Of a DNA stretch of 64,000 nucleotides, positions 37,637 to 45,656 are shown one piece after another. The translations under genes were made by a program, and so were the position numbers. Source of the stretch: DATMNI01 sp963817515 (GTDB lineage: Bacteria; Acidobacteriota; Terriglobia; Bryobacterales; Bryobacteraceae). Positions within the stretch are counted from its first letter, which is position 1. Each line of letters begins with the position of its first letter. The stretch lies in NCBI GenBank assembly GCA_963817515.1, contig CAWFPJ010000036.1, forward strand, positions 12,529-76,528. The letters are read 5' to 3'. The notes under the pieces were generated by a model. It searched no databases and was not told the DNA's origin. It was given only the letters and a program-made list of their open reading frames with translations.

Positions 37637-39904
37637 TTACCCAAGCTTAAGCGGCGCCCGGCGAAGCCGCACTCCCGTGGCATCGAAAATAGCATTGTTG
37701 ATGGCTGCCGCCGTGGGCCGTGACGAGGGCTCTCCAGCGCCGCTGGGGGCAACCTCCGGATGGTTCAACAATACAACTTCCACCTCTGGAACATCCGACC
37801 ATCGCGCCACCGAATAGGTCTTCCAATCGACACTCGTAACGCCGCTTTTGTCGAAAGTCACTTCCTCCTTCAAGGCGCGCCCCATAGACTGGATCAGGTT
37901 CGCCTGGATGGTCCCGCGCAGCGCACCGGGATTGACGATCAGACCGCAATCGTGCGCGCAAACCAGGCGCTTCACGCGCACCGTGTGTGCACTGACTTCG
38001 ACTTCCGCGATGGTCGCCACATAGGTTCCCGCGCGTAACGCCAGCGCGATACCCCGGCCGGTCAGGACGCTTGCGGAAGAATCGTGCCGTTTCGGCGATG
38101 GCCGGCTATCCCACTTGGCGCGCTCAGCGGCTGCCGTTACGATGGCCCTTGCCCGGGGGTCCTCGATATAGCGGAGCCGGAACTCGATCGGATCGGCCCC
38201 CGCTGCGGCGGCTATCTCATCCATGAACGATTCGCCGGCGAATGTGCCCGCCGGACCGTTGGGGTCGCGCAAGTGAGTGGTGCGCATCGGGGAGGAGGAA
38301 GCATAAAGCGGAGCAATAATGTGCCCCACGCAATGGACGTTCCGGAACGTATAGGGAAAAGTGCTGCCGCCCCACTGCACGTACTCGTCGCCGGCATTGG
38401 TGTTGGGAAATCCAATCAGTTGACCGGCCAGAAGGTTGCCTGCCGTGGTCGCCTGGGGAATAATTTCGGTGCCTGAGAACGCACGGGAAGTCATATCGAT
38501 CGCGGTCACGCCACCCTGCGCATCGAGCGCAGCCGTGAAGTCGACGACGGCCGCGGGCCCCTTCCCGCCCCACGCCGTCATATCCGAGCGCGACCACTGC
38601 ACGCGCACTGGTTTGCCGGCGGCCTGCGACAACAGAGCGGCGTCCGCGGCAACATCTTCGTCACCGGCGCGGCCATAGGAACCGGCGGCTTCTACCCAGA
38701 TCACTCGAATGCGGTCTTCAGGGACGCCCAGCATCTGCGCCAGTCCTTTTTGTAGAGCATGCGGTTTCTGGGCGCCGGTCCAGACAGTAGTCACGCCGTC
38801 CGCCTTAAAATCCGCCACCGCGCATCCCGGTCCCATGGTCGCGTGCGCCTGAAAAGGCCACTCATAACTGGCTTCGAGCTTCTTCACCGCGCGCGCCAAA
38901 ACAGCGGCGGAATCTCCCTGCTTGACCAGCTCCCGGGTCGCCTTCGGATTCACCGAACGCATATGCCGGTAAAGATCTTCGGGCAAGGAAGCCCCTGGGT
39001 TATTCGAGCTACTCCAGTTCACTTTGAGTTCTTTCGCCGCTCGCATGGCGGCCCACTCGTTCTCCGCCACCACGCCGGCGAAATTGCCTTTCACCACGGT
39101 TTTCAGATAGCCCGGAATGGCTTTGACGGAACTCTCATCGACACTCGCCAACGTGGCGCCGGCGCTTGCCGGCCGGATCACGCGCCCGTGCAGCATTCCG
39201 GGAACGCGGATGTCGGTCGAGTAGGTCGCGCGTCCCAGAATCTTCGGCGGCAGATCGACGCGCGGCACGGATTGACCCACCACCGTATAGCTCGCAGGGT
39301 CCTTCGGCTTTCCCTGCCCTTCCACATTCAACGCAAACCCGCCTCCCGAAACGCGCAACACATCGTTCAGGTCAACCGCGCCGGCCAGCGCTCCGTAGGA
39401 GATGCTCTTCGAAGGGTCGCCCTTCAGGCGGACGATTCCGTTGGTCACTTCAAGCTGCTCCGGCGGCGCGCCAAGCTTGGTCGAAGCAAGCTGCAACAGC
39501 AGGAACCGGGCGGTAGCCGCGGCATTCCGCAGCGGCTTTGCGCCGGCCGATATCGAGGTGCTCCCGCCCACTCCGCCCTGGTCGGGAGTGGCGGCCGTAT
39601 CGCCCATAGTGAGTTGAATGCGGCTGGGCAGGACATCCAACTCCTCCGCCACCACTTGGATCAAGCCGGTCTGCACGCCCATTCCTATGTCGACTTTGCC
39701 GGTAAACACCCGGATGCTCTCGTCCTTGCCGATTCGCAGCCACGCATCCAGGCGGCCGGGCGTGGGAGTGACGGCGGTATCGGCGGCCAAAAGCTGCGGC
39801 AGAGTGCCGGAGTCGGACAGGCTGAAGCCGACCAGCAATCCGCCGCCAGCTTTGAAGAACTGGCGTCGGGAGGTTGACCGGAATGTGGAAATTCGGTTAG
39901 CCAT
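37637..39904 (-). CDS. Molybdopterin-dependent hydroxylase large subunit (isoquinoline 1-oxidoreductase beta type)
   Basis: About 755 residues from ATG 39904. The N-terminus STSRRQFFKAGGGLLVGFSL is a Tat signal, so the enzyme is exported. The sequence follows the IorB/xanthine dehydrogenase molybdopterin-subunit layout: RIGKDESIRVFTGKVDIGMG, GVQTGLIQVVAEELDVLPSR, GDTAATPDQGGVGGSTSISA, LGRATYSTDIRVPGMLHGRV, EASYEWPFQAHATMGPGCAV, TVWTGAQKPHALQKGLAQML, and a C-terminal APSGAGEPSSRP containing the conserved GxGE active-site Glu. It hydroxylates an unknown aldehyde or N-heterocycle. The 2Fe-2S subunit is 2 bases upstream, and cytochrome c is downstream. The chain ends LRRAPLKLG. Confidence 0.92.
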   Translation of the reverse strand: MANRISTFRSTSRRQFFKAGGGLLVGFSLSDSGTLPQLLAADTAVTPTPGRLDAWLRIGKDESIRVFTGKVDIGMGVQTGLIQVVAEELDVLPSRIQLTMGDTAATPDQGGVGGSTSISAGAKPLRNAAATARFLLLQLASTKLGAPPEQLEVTNGIVRLKGDPSKSISYGALAGAVDLNDVLRVSGGGFALNVEGQGKPKDPASYTVVGQSVPRVDLPPKILGRATYSTDIRVPGMLHGRVIRPASAGATLASVDESSVKAIPGYLKTVVKGNFAGVVAENEWAAMRAAKELKVNWSSSNNPGASLPEDLYRHMRSVNPKATRELVKQGDSAAVLARAVKKLEASYEWPFQAHATMGPGCAVADFKADGVTTVWTGAQKPHALQKGLAQMLGVPEDRIRVIWVEAAGSYGRAGDEDVAADAALLSQAAGKPVRVQWSRSDMTAWGGKGPAAVVDFTAALDAQGGVTAIDMTSRAFSGTEIIPQATTAGNLLAGQLIGFPNTNAGDEYVQWGGSTFPYTFRNVHCVGHIIAPLYASSSPMRTTHLRDPNGPAGTFAGESFMDEIAAAAGADPIEFRLRYIEDPRARAIVTAAAERAKWDSRPSPKRHDSSASVLTGRGIALALRAGTYVATIAEVEVSAHTVRVKRLVCAHDCGLIVNPGALRGTIQANLIQSMGRALKEEVTFDKSGVTSVDWKTYSVARWSDVPEVEVVLLNHPEVAPSGAGEPSSRPTAAAINNAIFDATGVRLRRAPLKLG

Positions 39905-39906
39905 GG

Positions 39907-40377
39907 CTATGCGCTCCTCTTCATTCCGGCCGCCCGCCGTACCGCGGCGGCAATCTGTACATGGCTGCCGCAACGGCAGACCAGGCTTTCGAACGCGGTC
40001 TTCATTTGCTCATCGGTGGGGTGTGGATGCTTGTCCAGCAGCGCCTTCGCCGTCATGACCCATCCATTCAGACAGTAACCGCACTGGAATGCCTGCTCCT
40101 GGATAAAGGCCTGCTGCACCGGATGAGGATGCTCGGGCGTTCCCAACCCTTCGAGCGTGGTGATGTCCTTGCCGGCCGCTCGCGAAACGGGTAACGTACA
40201 TGACCGCGTGGGAACCTGGTTCACCAGCACCGTGCATGCGCCGCATTGCCCCAGCCCGCAGCCAAACCGGGGATTATTCAAGCCGACATTGTCCCGCAGA
40301 ACATAGAGCAGAGGACACTCAGGTTCCACGTCCACCTGATGATTCTTGCCGTTTATCTTGAGTGAAAGGTGCGCCAT
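39907..40377 (-). CDS. [2Fe-2S] subunit of molybdenum hydroxylase (isoquinoline 1-oxidoreductase alpha type)
   Basis: About 156 residues from ATG 40377 (MAHLSLKINGKNHQVDVEPE), with GGAGGCGAGGGA upstream. Two [2Fe-2S] sites are clear: the ferredoxin-type FGCGLGQCGACTVLV followed by RSC, and the C-terminal helical pair FQCGYCLNGWVMTAKALLDK and LVCRCGSHVQIAAAVRRAAG. The length matches IorA/CoxS. It passes electrons from the Mo centre to an acceptor. First gene of the operon. No own signal; folded partner is likely carried by the Tat signal of the large subunit. Confidence 0.95.
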   Translation of the reverse strand: MAHLSLKINGKNHQVDVEPECPLLYVLRDNVGLNNPRFGCGLGQCGACTVLVNQVPTRSCTLPVSRAAGKDITTLEGLGTPEHPHPVQQAFIQEQAFQCGYCLNGWVMTAKALLDKHPHPTDEQMKTAFESLVCRCGSHVQIAAAVRRAAGMKRSA

Positions 40378-40647
40378 TCCCTCGCCTCCGGAGACAGTTC
40401 CTGATGCTAGTCTACAAAGGAAACCGGCGGCCCGGCAGCGCCTCCCCCGACAGGCCACTAGAAACGATGAATAGCCTGGCGTGACTGACAGCAATATGGC
40501 CGGATAAGGTTCCCTCGGCCTCGCAAAGGAATTGATTGGTCTATTGTCGAGCACCACCCGCCGCCTGACACCATCTGGCGGAGGAGTCCTGGCTCTGCGC
40601 GAGAATTCGTAAGACCGGTGAATTGGCGGGCATTCTGGGAAAACGGT

Positions 40648-40929
40648 TTAATGGGATATCTACTTCACTCAGGTAGCCACTACCGCTTGTGGTCACGGTT
40701 CCTGGTGGCTCGACACTGCCATGCCATTGGAATGCCCGCGGCCGCCTGTCTCAGCCCGACTACGCGCCGCGCGACGGAGCGTGCCGCAAGAAATGGCCAC
40801 TCCCGCGGCCAACCGTCCGGACGCCGCCAGCGCGAACCGAGACGTGCTCTCTCCGGACTGTCGCGCGAGCCGAGCCGTTCGAAACCACAAGATCTTGGGG
40901 TCACCTGAGTGAAGTAGATATCCCATTAA
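40648..40929. mobile_element. MITE-like 282-bp element with perfect 27-bp inverted repeats
   Basis: The left end 40648-40674 and right end 40903-40929 are exact reverse complements over 27 bases, starting TTAATGGGATATCTACTTCA. Each end, read inwards, encodes the start MGYLLHSG on its own strand. The interior of ~228 bases shows no transposase. Size and perfect termini fit a non-autonomous transposon; the outer TTAA at each end (or a TA within it) could be the target duplication. The flank 40378-40647 upstream of the element holds no supported gene. Confidence 0.75.
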
Positions 40930-40990
40930 CGGTTTTTTGAGTTAAATTCAGAAATTGCCTACTGACAACGAATTCACTCGAATCCTGTAA

Positions 40991-41083
40991 TGGCCCGCCT
41001 ACCGCGTGTACCGGCACGAGATCGACGAGAAGAACAAGATCTTGGAGTTGTGGGTGCGACGCAAGCGGGAGCCGCAAAATTAA
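40991..41083 (+). pseudogene. Possible RelE/ParE-type toxin C-terminal remnant
   Basis: A ~30-codon frame ends AYRVYRHEIDEKNKILELWV then RRKREPQN, similar to the last strands of RelE/ParE toxins (YRVxYxIDE...I.VL...RRE). It is preceded by a stop at 40988, and nothing upstream continues it; the inverted-repeat element ends 61 bases before. The similarity is short and this call is tentative. Confidence 0.35.
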
Positions 41084-41112
41084 ATCTTCGTATTAATTTG
41101 TGATTGTTAGGA

Positions 41113-41188
<76 letters not shown>

Positions 41189-41266
41189 GCTCTGCGGAAA
41201 TTCTTTGGAAGCCTGGCGCGATTCACGCCCAGCCAAGATCAGATTATACCATTCTGCCTCGGATTG

Positions 41267-43171
41267 TCACTGCGTCGCTTTCGGTTGTTCCGCGGGTAGC
41301 GATGCGGCCGCAATTTGCGCAATGTCCAGCAGTTTCGGCGGCGTCTGCGTTACCGAGCCCAGCGCGTCGCGGAACATGGTTTGGCAGAACGGGCAGGCCG
41401 TTCCGATTACCGGCGCGCCGGTGGCCACCAGTTCCTCCACGCGCTCCGCGTTGACACGCTTGCCCTTCTCCTCGCCTAGAAACATCTGGCCGCCGCCGGC
41501 CCCGCAACAGAACGAGCGTTCGCGGGCGCGCGCCGGGTCGACGACATCGCCATACCGCCGAATCACCGCACGCGGCTCCTCATAGATGTTGCGGTACCGT
41601 CCCAAATAGCAGGGATCGTGAAACACCACCTTTTCGCGCTCAGCATTTTCGCCTGCACCCCCGGCTTTCGGCAGCCGCGATGCCAGCCGCGCCAGCAGTT
41701 CACTGTGATGCTCTATCGGAAACGTGCCGCCGGCCTCCTGCCAATCCGTGCCGATGGTGCGTACGCAATGCGGGCAGATGGAAACCATTTTGGCAACGCC
41801 GGCCGCGCTTAACGTTTCTATATTGCTCTCTGCCAACTGTGAAAAGGCCAAGTCGTTCCCCAACCGCCGCGCCGGATCGCCCGTACATTTCTCTTTGCGC
41901 AGCACGCCGAATGTCACGCCGGCGTGCCGCAGCACACGCACCAGCGCTACCACGATCTCGCGGCCCTGCGGATCGTACGCTCCCATGCACCCCAACCACA
42001 GGCAATACTCCTGCGTGCCATCGTAGGTGGGCAGTTGGTTTTTCTCGATGAACTTCTGCCGCTCGGCGGCCGCGAAGCCCATCGCGTTGCCGCTACGCTC
42101 CAGGTTCAGGAAGAGTTTGGTGCCGTATTCGTCCTCCCATTTGCCGGTGTTCACGGCGCCGCGCCGCAGCCCGACGATCATGGGCAGGTGCTGGATGCCC
42201 ACCGGGCACTGAAACTCGCATGCCCCGCAGGTGGTGCATTGGAATGCCGCCTCTTCGGAAATATATTTGCCCAGCACTGCGGCCTCGTTCCCCGGACCGA
42301 ATTCGTTGAGGTAGCCGCGCAGTCCTAGAACGATTTCCTTCGGATTCAGAATTTTTCCCGTATTGGAGGCAGGGCAATGCTCCGTACATCGGCCGCATTC
42401 CACGCACGAAAAGGCCTGTAGCGCGTCGATTCTGGTAACGTCCTTGCCTGAAACCAGTCCGAAATCCTCATCGCCCGCGAGCGGCGGAATCCGGCTAAAG
42501 CCCGCGCGCCGCAGAAATACAGTAACTGGACTGATCGCCAGGTGCAGATGTTTGGTGTTTGGAATCAAGGGTAGGAAAATCAGCAGCGCGAGGGTGTGCG
42601 TCCACCAGTTCGCCTGGCCCGCGATGGATTCCTCCGGCAGCCAGAGGCCCGCCAGATAAGTCACCATCAGCATGAAAATCAATAGTGCGATGAAGGCCGA
42701 TTCCGGCGACACTTCTCCCAGCCATACGGGCCGTATGAAGAACCGGCGCACGAACAGACCCGCAATCGATATCGCCACCACCACCGCCCACACTGCGACA
42801 AAGCCGAAATAAAAGCCGCCGAAGCCGGAATCCGCGAAGAGAAACCGCACGCCGAAAGCTGTCGCAACGTGATTCATGGTAATCGGCCCGAAAGCCAGAA
42901 AGCCCCAGAACACGAAGGCGTGCGCCAGCCCGGCCATGGGCCTTTGCTCGATCACTTTGCCCTGCAGCAGCACTTCCCAAAGGAATTGCCGGATGCGGGG
43001 CCCCACCGGCGCAACCTGGAAATCAGGCGTCGGGCGTGAACGGCGGATCAGGCCTAGAACGTTACTGAAGCGTCTCCAGAAGAGGCCCAGAGAAATGGCC
43101 AGCAGCAGTAACAGCACCGCCCGTTCGGTCCACGACGCATCCATCATAGAATTTAGTTTTGACTGTAGCAT
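41267..43171 (-). CDS. Membrane heterodisulfide-reductase-like Fe-S oxidoreductase
   Basis: 634 residues combining three modules. Residues ~10-235 are a NarI/HdrE-like membrane domain with several segments (AVLLLLLAISLGLFW, LAHAFVFWGFLAFGPITMNH, GFYFGFVAVWAVVVAISIAG, FIALLIFMLMVTYLAGLWLP). A ferredoxin-type domain has two cluster motifs, CVECGRCTEHCPA and CTTCGACEFQCPV. The C-terminus has two CCG domains: YCLWLGCMGAYDP, ICPHCVRTIG and HDPCYLGRYRNIYEE, SFCCGAGGGQMFLGEE, GTACPFCQTMFRD. Such proteins relay electrons between quinones and cytoplasmic donors such as electron-transfer flavoproteins, though partner genes are not visible here. The gene seems intact. Confidence 0.92.
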   Translation of the reverse strand: MLQSKLNSMMDASWTERAVLLLLLAISLGLFWRRFSNVLGLIRRSRPTPDFQVAPVGPRIRQFLWEVLLQGKVIEQRPMAGLAHAFVFWGFLAFGPITMNHVATAFGVRFLFADSGFGGFYFGFVAVWAVVVAISIAGLFVRRFFIRPVWLGEVSPESAFIALLIFMLMVTYLAGLWLPEESIAGQANWWTHTLALLIFLPLIPNTKHLHLAISPVTVFLRRAGFSRIPPLAGDEDFGLVSGKDVTRIDALQAFSCVECGRCTEHCPASNTGKILNPKEIVLGLRGYLNEFGPGNEAAVLGKYISEEAAFQCTTCGACEFQCPVGIQHLPMIVGLRRGAVNTGKWEDEYGTKLFLNLERSGNAMGFAAAERQKFIEKNQLPTYDGTQEYCLWLGCMGAYDPQGREIVVALVRVLRHAGVTFGVLRKEKCTGDPARRLGNDLAFSQLAESNIETLSAAGVAKMVSICPHCVRTIGTDWQEAGGTFPIEHHSELLARLASRLPKAGGAGENAEREKVVFHDPCYLGRYRNIYEEPRAVIRRYGDVVDPARARERSFCCGAGGGQMFLGEEKGKRVNAERVEELVATGAPVIGTACPFCQTMFRDALGSVTQTPPKLLDIAQIAAASLPAEQPKATQ

Positions 43172-43228
43172 GTTGGGCTTTTTTTAAAAGCCGCGCGAAC
43201 TTCGCTAGAATAGATATTCGGAGGTAAT

Positions 43229-44170
43229 TTGCGCATTGCCGTCTCCGGCGCCGCCGGTTTTATTGGGTCGCACATGTGCGATCGTCTCCTCACCGAAGGC
43301 CACACCGTGGTGGCTCTCGATAATTTCCTGACAGGAAGCCCACGGAACCTTTCCCATCTGGAAGGCCACAGGCGCTTCCGATTCGTGGAGCAGGACATCA
43401 CGCTGCCGTTCGCTGTGGACGGCCCGGTGGATGGCGTCATCAACATGGCGTCTCCGGCCAGTCCTAAGGACTACCTGGAGTACCCCATCGAGACACTTGA
43501 CGTGGGATCCATCGGCACCCGCCGCATGCTGGAACTGGCTCGCGAAAAGGACGCCCGATTCCTGGTCACCTCAACATCGGAGTGCTACGGCGACCCGCTG
43601 GTCCATCCTCAGGTGGAAACCTATTGGGGTAACGTGAACCCGGTGGGCCCGCGTTCCTGCTATGACGAAAGCAAGCGCTTCGCTGAGGCCCTCACCATGG
43701 CCTATCATCGCAAGCACGGCCTGCGTACGAATATCGCGCGCATTTTCAATACCTATGGACCGCGCATGAAGCTGGATGACGGCCGCGTAGTGCCTGCGTT
43801 TCTCGATCAGGCCTTGCGCGGCCTGCCGATGACGGTCTTTGGCGCGGGTTCGCAGACGCGCAGTTTCTGTTATGTCACCGACCTGGTGGACGGCCTCTAT
43901 CGCCTCATGCTCTCAAGCGAACGCTATCCGGTAAACCTTGGCAACCCCACCGAGATGACGATTCTCGAATTCGCCGAGCATATCCGCCGCATGACCGGCA
44001 CCTCATCCGCAATCGTATTTGAGCCGCTGCCCGAGGACGACCCCAAGCGGCGCAAGCCGGACATCGGCAAGGCCCGCGCTGTACTCGGCTGGGAGCCGCG
44101 CATTCTACTCGAGGACGGCCTGCGCCACACGGTAGAGTATTTCCGAGACATTCACGCGCCGGTGGCTTAG
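43229..44170 (+). CDS. NAD-dependent epimerase/decarboxylase, UDP-glucuronate decarboxylase-like
   Basis: 313 residues from a TTG start at 43229, with GGAGG 5 bases upstream. An SDR of the UXS type: GxxGxxG as RIAVSGAAGFIGSHMCDRLL, LDNFLTGSPRNLSHLEGH, INMASPASPKDYLEYPIETL, LVTSTSECYGDPLVHPQVET, and the active-site YxxxK in RSCYDESKRFAEAL. Further UXS features are NIARIFNTYGPRMKLDDGRV, GSQTRSFCYVTDLVDGLYRL, and PLPEDDPKRRKPDIGKA. Converts UDP-glucuronate to UDP-xylose. It ends 105 bases before the truncated tRNA-Leu that bounds the island. Confidence 0.9.
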   Translation: MRIAVSGAAGFIGSHMCDRLLTEGHTVVALDNFLTGSPRNLSHLEGHRRFRFVEQDITLPFAVDGPVDGVINMASPASPKDYLEYPIETLDVGSIGTRRMLELAREKDARFLVTSTSECYGDPLVHPQVETYWGNVNPVGPRSCYDESKRFAEALTMAYHRKHGLRTNIARIFNTYGPRMKLDDGRVVPAFLDQALRGLPMTVFGAGSQTRSFCYVTDLVDGLYRLMLSSERYPVNLGNPTEMTILEFAEHIRRMTGTSSAIVFEPLPEDDPKRRKPDIGKARAVLGWEPRILLEDGLRHTVEYFRDIHAPVA

Positions 44171-44196
44171 CGGAACGCCAGCATCAAGCTACCACA

Positions 44197-44252
44197 CCAC
44201 GTCTGACATACCGTGTCTGATATATCATGTCTGATACATCAGGTCTGATAAG
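44197..44252. repeat. Four tandem 14-bp repeats
   Basis: Units at 44197, 44211, 44225 and 44239 share the core GTCTGA(T/C)A with drifting ends (CCACGTCTGACATA, CCGTGTCTGATATA, TCATGTCTGATACA, TCAGGTCTGATAAG). They lie 23 bases before the truncated tRNA-Leu, at the left edge of the island, and could be recombinase accessory sites or a decayed array. Confidence 0.7.
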
Positions 44253-44275
44253 CTAAAATTTCTGGTCTTCAGTAT

Positions 44276-44316
44276 GCCCGGTGGCGAAATCGGCAGACGC
44301 AGAGGACTTAAAATCC
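44276..44316 (+). repeat. Truncated tRNA-Leu(UAA) 5' copy, left attachment site (attL)
   Basis: The 41 bases match the first 42 of the complete tRNA-Leu at 48255, apart from one missing G in GCCCGGG. Similarity ends after the anticodon stem-loop (GGACTTAAAATCC), where the sequence becomes unrelated. A crossover in the anticodon loop would give exactly this, with the functional gene at the other end. Confidence 0.9.
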
Positions 44317-44397
44317 GTCTGACTGCATTTCGGCTCTTTTCTTTCAGCATCGCTAATCGTTGCCAATAACTGTCAGTTATTTTGCACTTCCGGCATA

Positions 44398-44533
44398 CCC
44401 TTATCGTCAACGATGATGATCTCGCGCAGGTGAGGGGCATCTTGAACAGTTTCAACACGACCCCGCGCAGGGTGGCTTCTTCGTTATAGGCCGGCACAAT
44501 GACCGAGAGGCACGCGGCCGTTCTCTTCCCCAC
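44398..44533 (-). pseudogene. Truncated family 2 glycosyltransferase N-terminus
   Basis: On the minus strand MGKRTAACLSVIVPAYNEEA then TLRGVVLKLFKMP is the N-terminus of a GT2 transferase. The following nucleotide-binding strand HLREIIIVDD is present but in the next frame, consistent with one extra C near 44430. Nothing follows it, so only the first ~45 codons survive. It lies just inside the left island edge. Confidence 0.75.
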
Positions 44534-44819
44534 GCGGACGAGCAGAAGAGCGTGGGGCTACTTTCCTTGATTTAGGATTACGGCTGTTAACCCGAGATAG
44601 ATCAGCGAAAAAGGCCTTCCACTTGCTTTGAACCAATGGAATGGCATCCACAACCGCTCCGACGCTGTTACATAACTGGTAAAACCGGCTCTGAAAACCC
44701 GAAAGTAAGGGAAATAGCCCTGGTTTTTTTGCCAGGCCGGTGCCGAAGCGGGAAGAGACTCCACACAATCGCCGCCGCATTGCATTACGGACTGCATCGT
44801 GGCTGCTGCGCCGCAAATT

Positions 44820-45656
44820 ATGAAATCAAAGCGCAATAAGATTAATGGGGCCTCGGTTGCCCTGATCACTGGGGCTTCGGGCGGTATCGGTTCGGCATGC
44901 GTCCGACAGTTTTTGGCGGCTGGATGGCAAGTCTCCGCCACTGCCCTTCCCGGCATTGGTCTGGAGCGCCTTGGCGGACCGGATGTCTTGGTTGTTCCTG
45001 GTGACATCACATCAGACCAGGTGCGCCGGGACATTGTCGAACGAACCTTGTTCCGCTATGGACGGATTGACGCTCTCGTCAACAACGCAGGTGTCGGACT
45101 CTACGGTCCGCCCAGCGGTGTAGCGCTGGATTTGATGTCGCGTCTCCTCGAGGTAAATGTTTTCGCCGCCTTGGGAATGGCACAGGCGGTTATCCCTACT
45201 ATGCGATCTGCCGGATCTGGCTCCATTGTCAACGTCGGATCGGTTGCCGCTTTCTCCTCATTGCCCTGGGCGGCCGCTTATTGCGCTTCGAAATCTGCTT
45301 TACACTCGCTAAACGACTCGCTTCGCCGCGAACTTCGAAAAGACGGCATCCACGTAATGAAGATCTGCCCCGGTATTGTGGATACGGACTTTCGCTTAAA
45401 TGTGCTGGGCGGTGTCGCGCCAGCCAGAGTTGCGCGGATCCGTCAGGTAGTCACTCCGGAGGCCGTGGCGGCGGTAATACTGAACGGCATCACGAACCGA
45501 CGGCAGACAGTGTACGTGCCAGAGATCGGCCGTTTGTTCCGGCTGGTCGAGTTCGTCAGCCCGCGGCTAATGGACTGTTACATGGGGCGGCTCGCAACCT
45601 CGGCGGATTCAACACTGCAATCGGAGTGGTTGAAGAAGGCGGAGCAGGAGCAGTAA
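44820..45656 (+). CDS. SDR family oxidoreductase
   Basis: About 278 residues from ATG 44820 (MKSKRNKINGASVALITGAS). A classical short-chain dehydrogenase: TGASGGIGSACVRQFLAAG (TGxxxGIG), DALVNNAGVGLYGPPSGV (NNAG), SIVNVGSVAAFSSLPWAAAY with YCASK (YxxxK), and KICPGIVDTDFRLN. Cofactor and substrate unknown. The TAATG overlap with the next gene suggests coupled translation. A further upstream ATG (44799) is less likely. Confidence 0.9.
   Translation: MKSKRNKINGASVALITGASGGIGSACVRQFLAAGWQVSATALPGIGLERLGGPDVLVVPGDITSDQVRRDIVERTLFRYGRIDALVNNAGVGLYGPPSGVALDLMSRLLEVNVFAALGMAQAVIPTMRSAGSGSIVNVGSVAAFSSLPWAAAYCASKSALHSLNDSLRRELRKDGIHVMKICPGIVDTDFRLNVLGGVAPARVARIRQVVTPEAVAAVILNGITNRRQTVYVPEIGRLFRLVEFVSPRLMDCYMGRLATSADSTLQSEWLKKAEQEQ

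Noticed and set aside
44484..45034. Minus-strand open frames over the SDR start region
   Set aside because: No recognisable family; opposite to the conserved SDR for most of the length. A small stretch at 44560-44700 might be a relic but could not be assigned.
45281..45655. N-terminal extension of the membrane glycosyltransferase gene
   Set aside because: It overlaps the SDR in another frame; the TAATG junction at 45654-45658 gives a better start.
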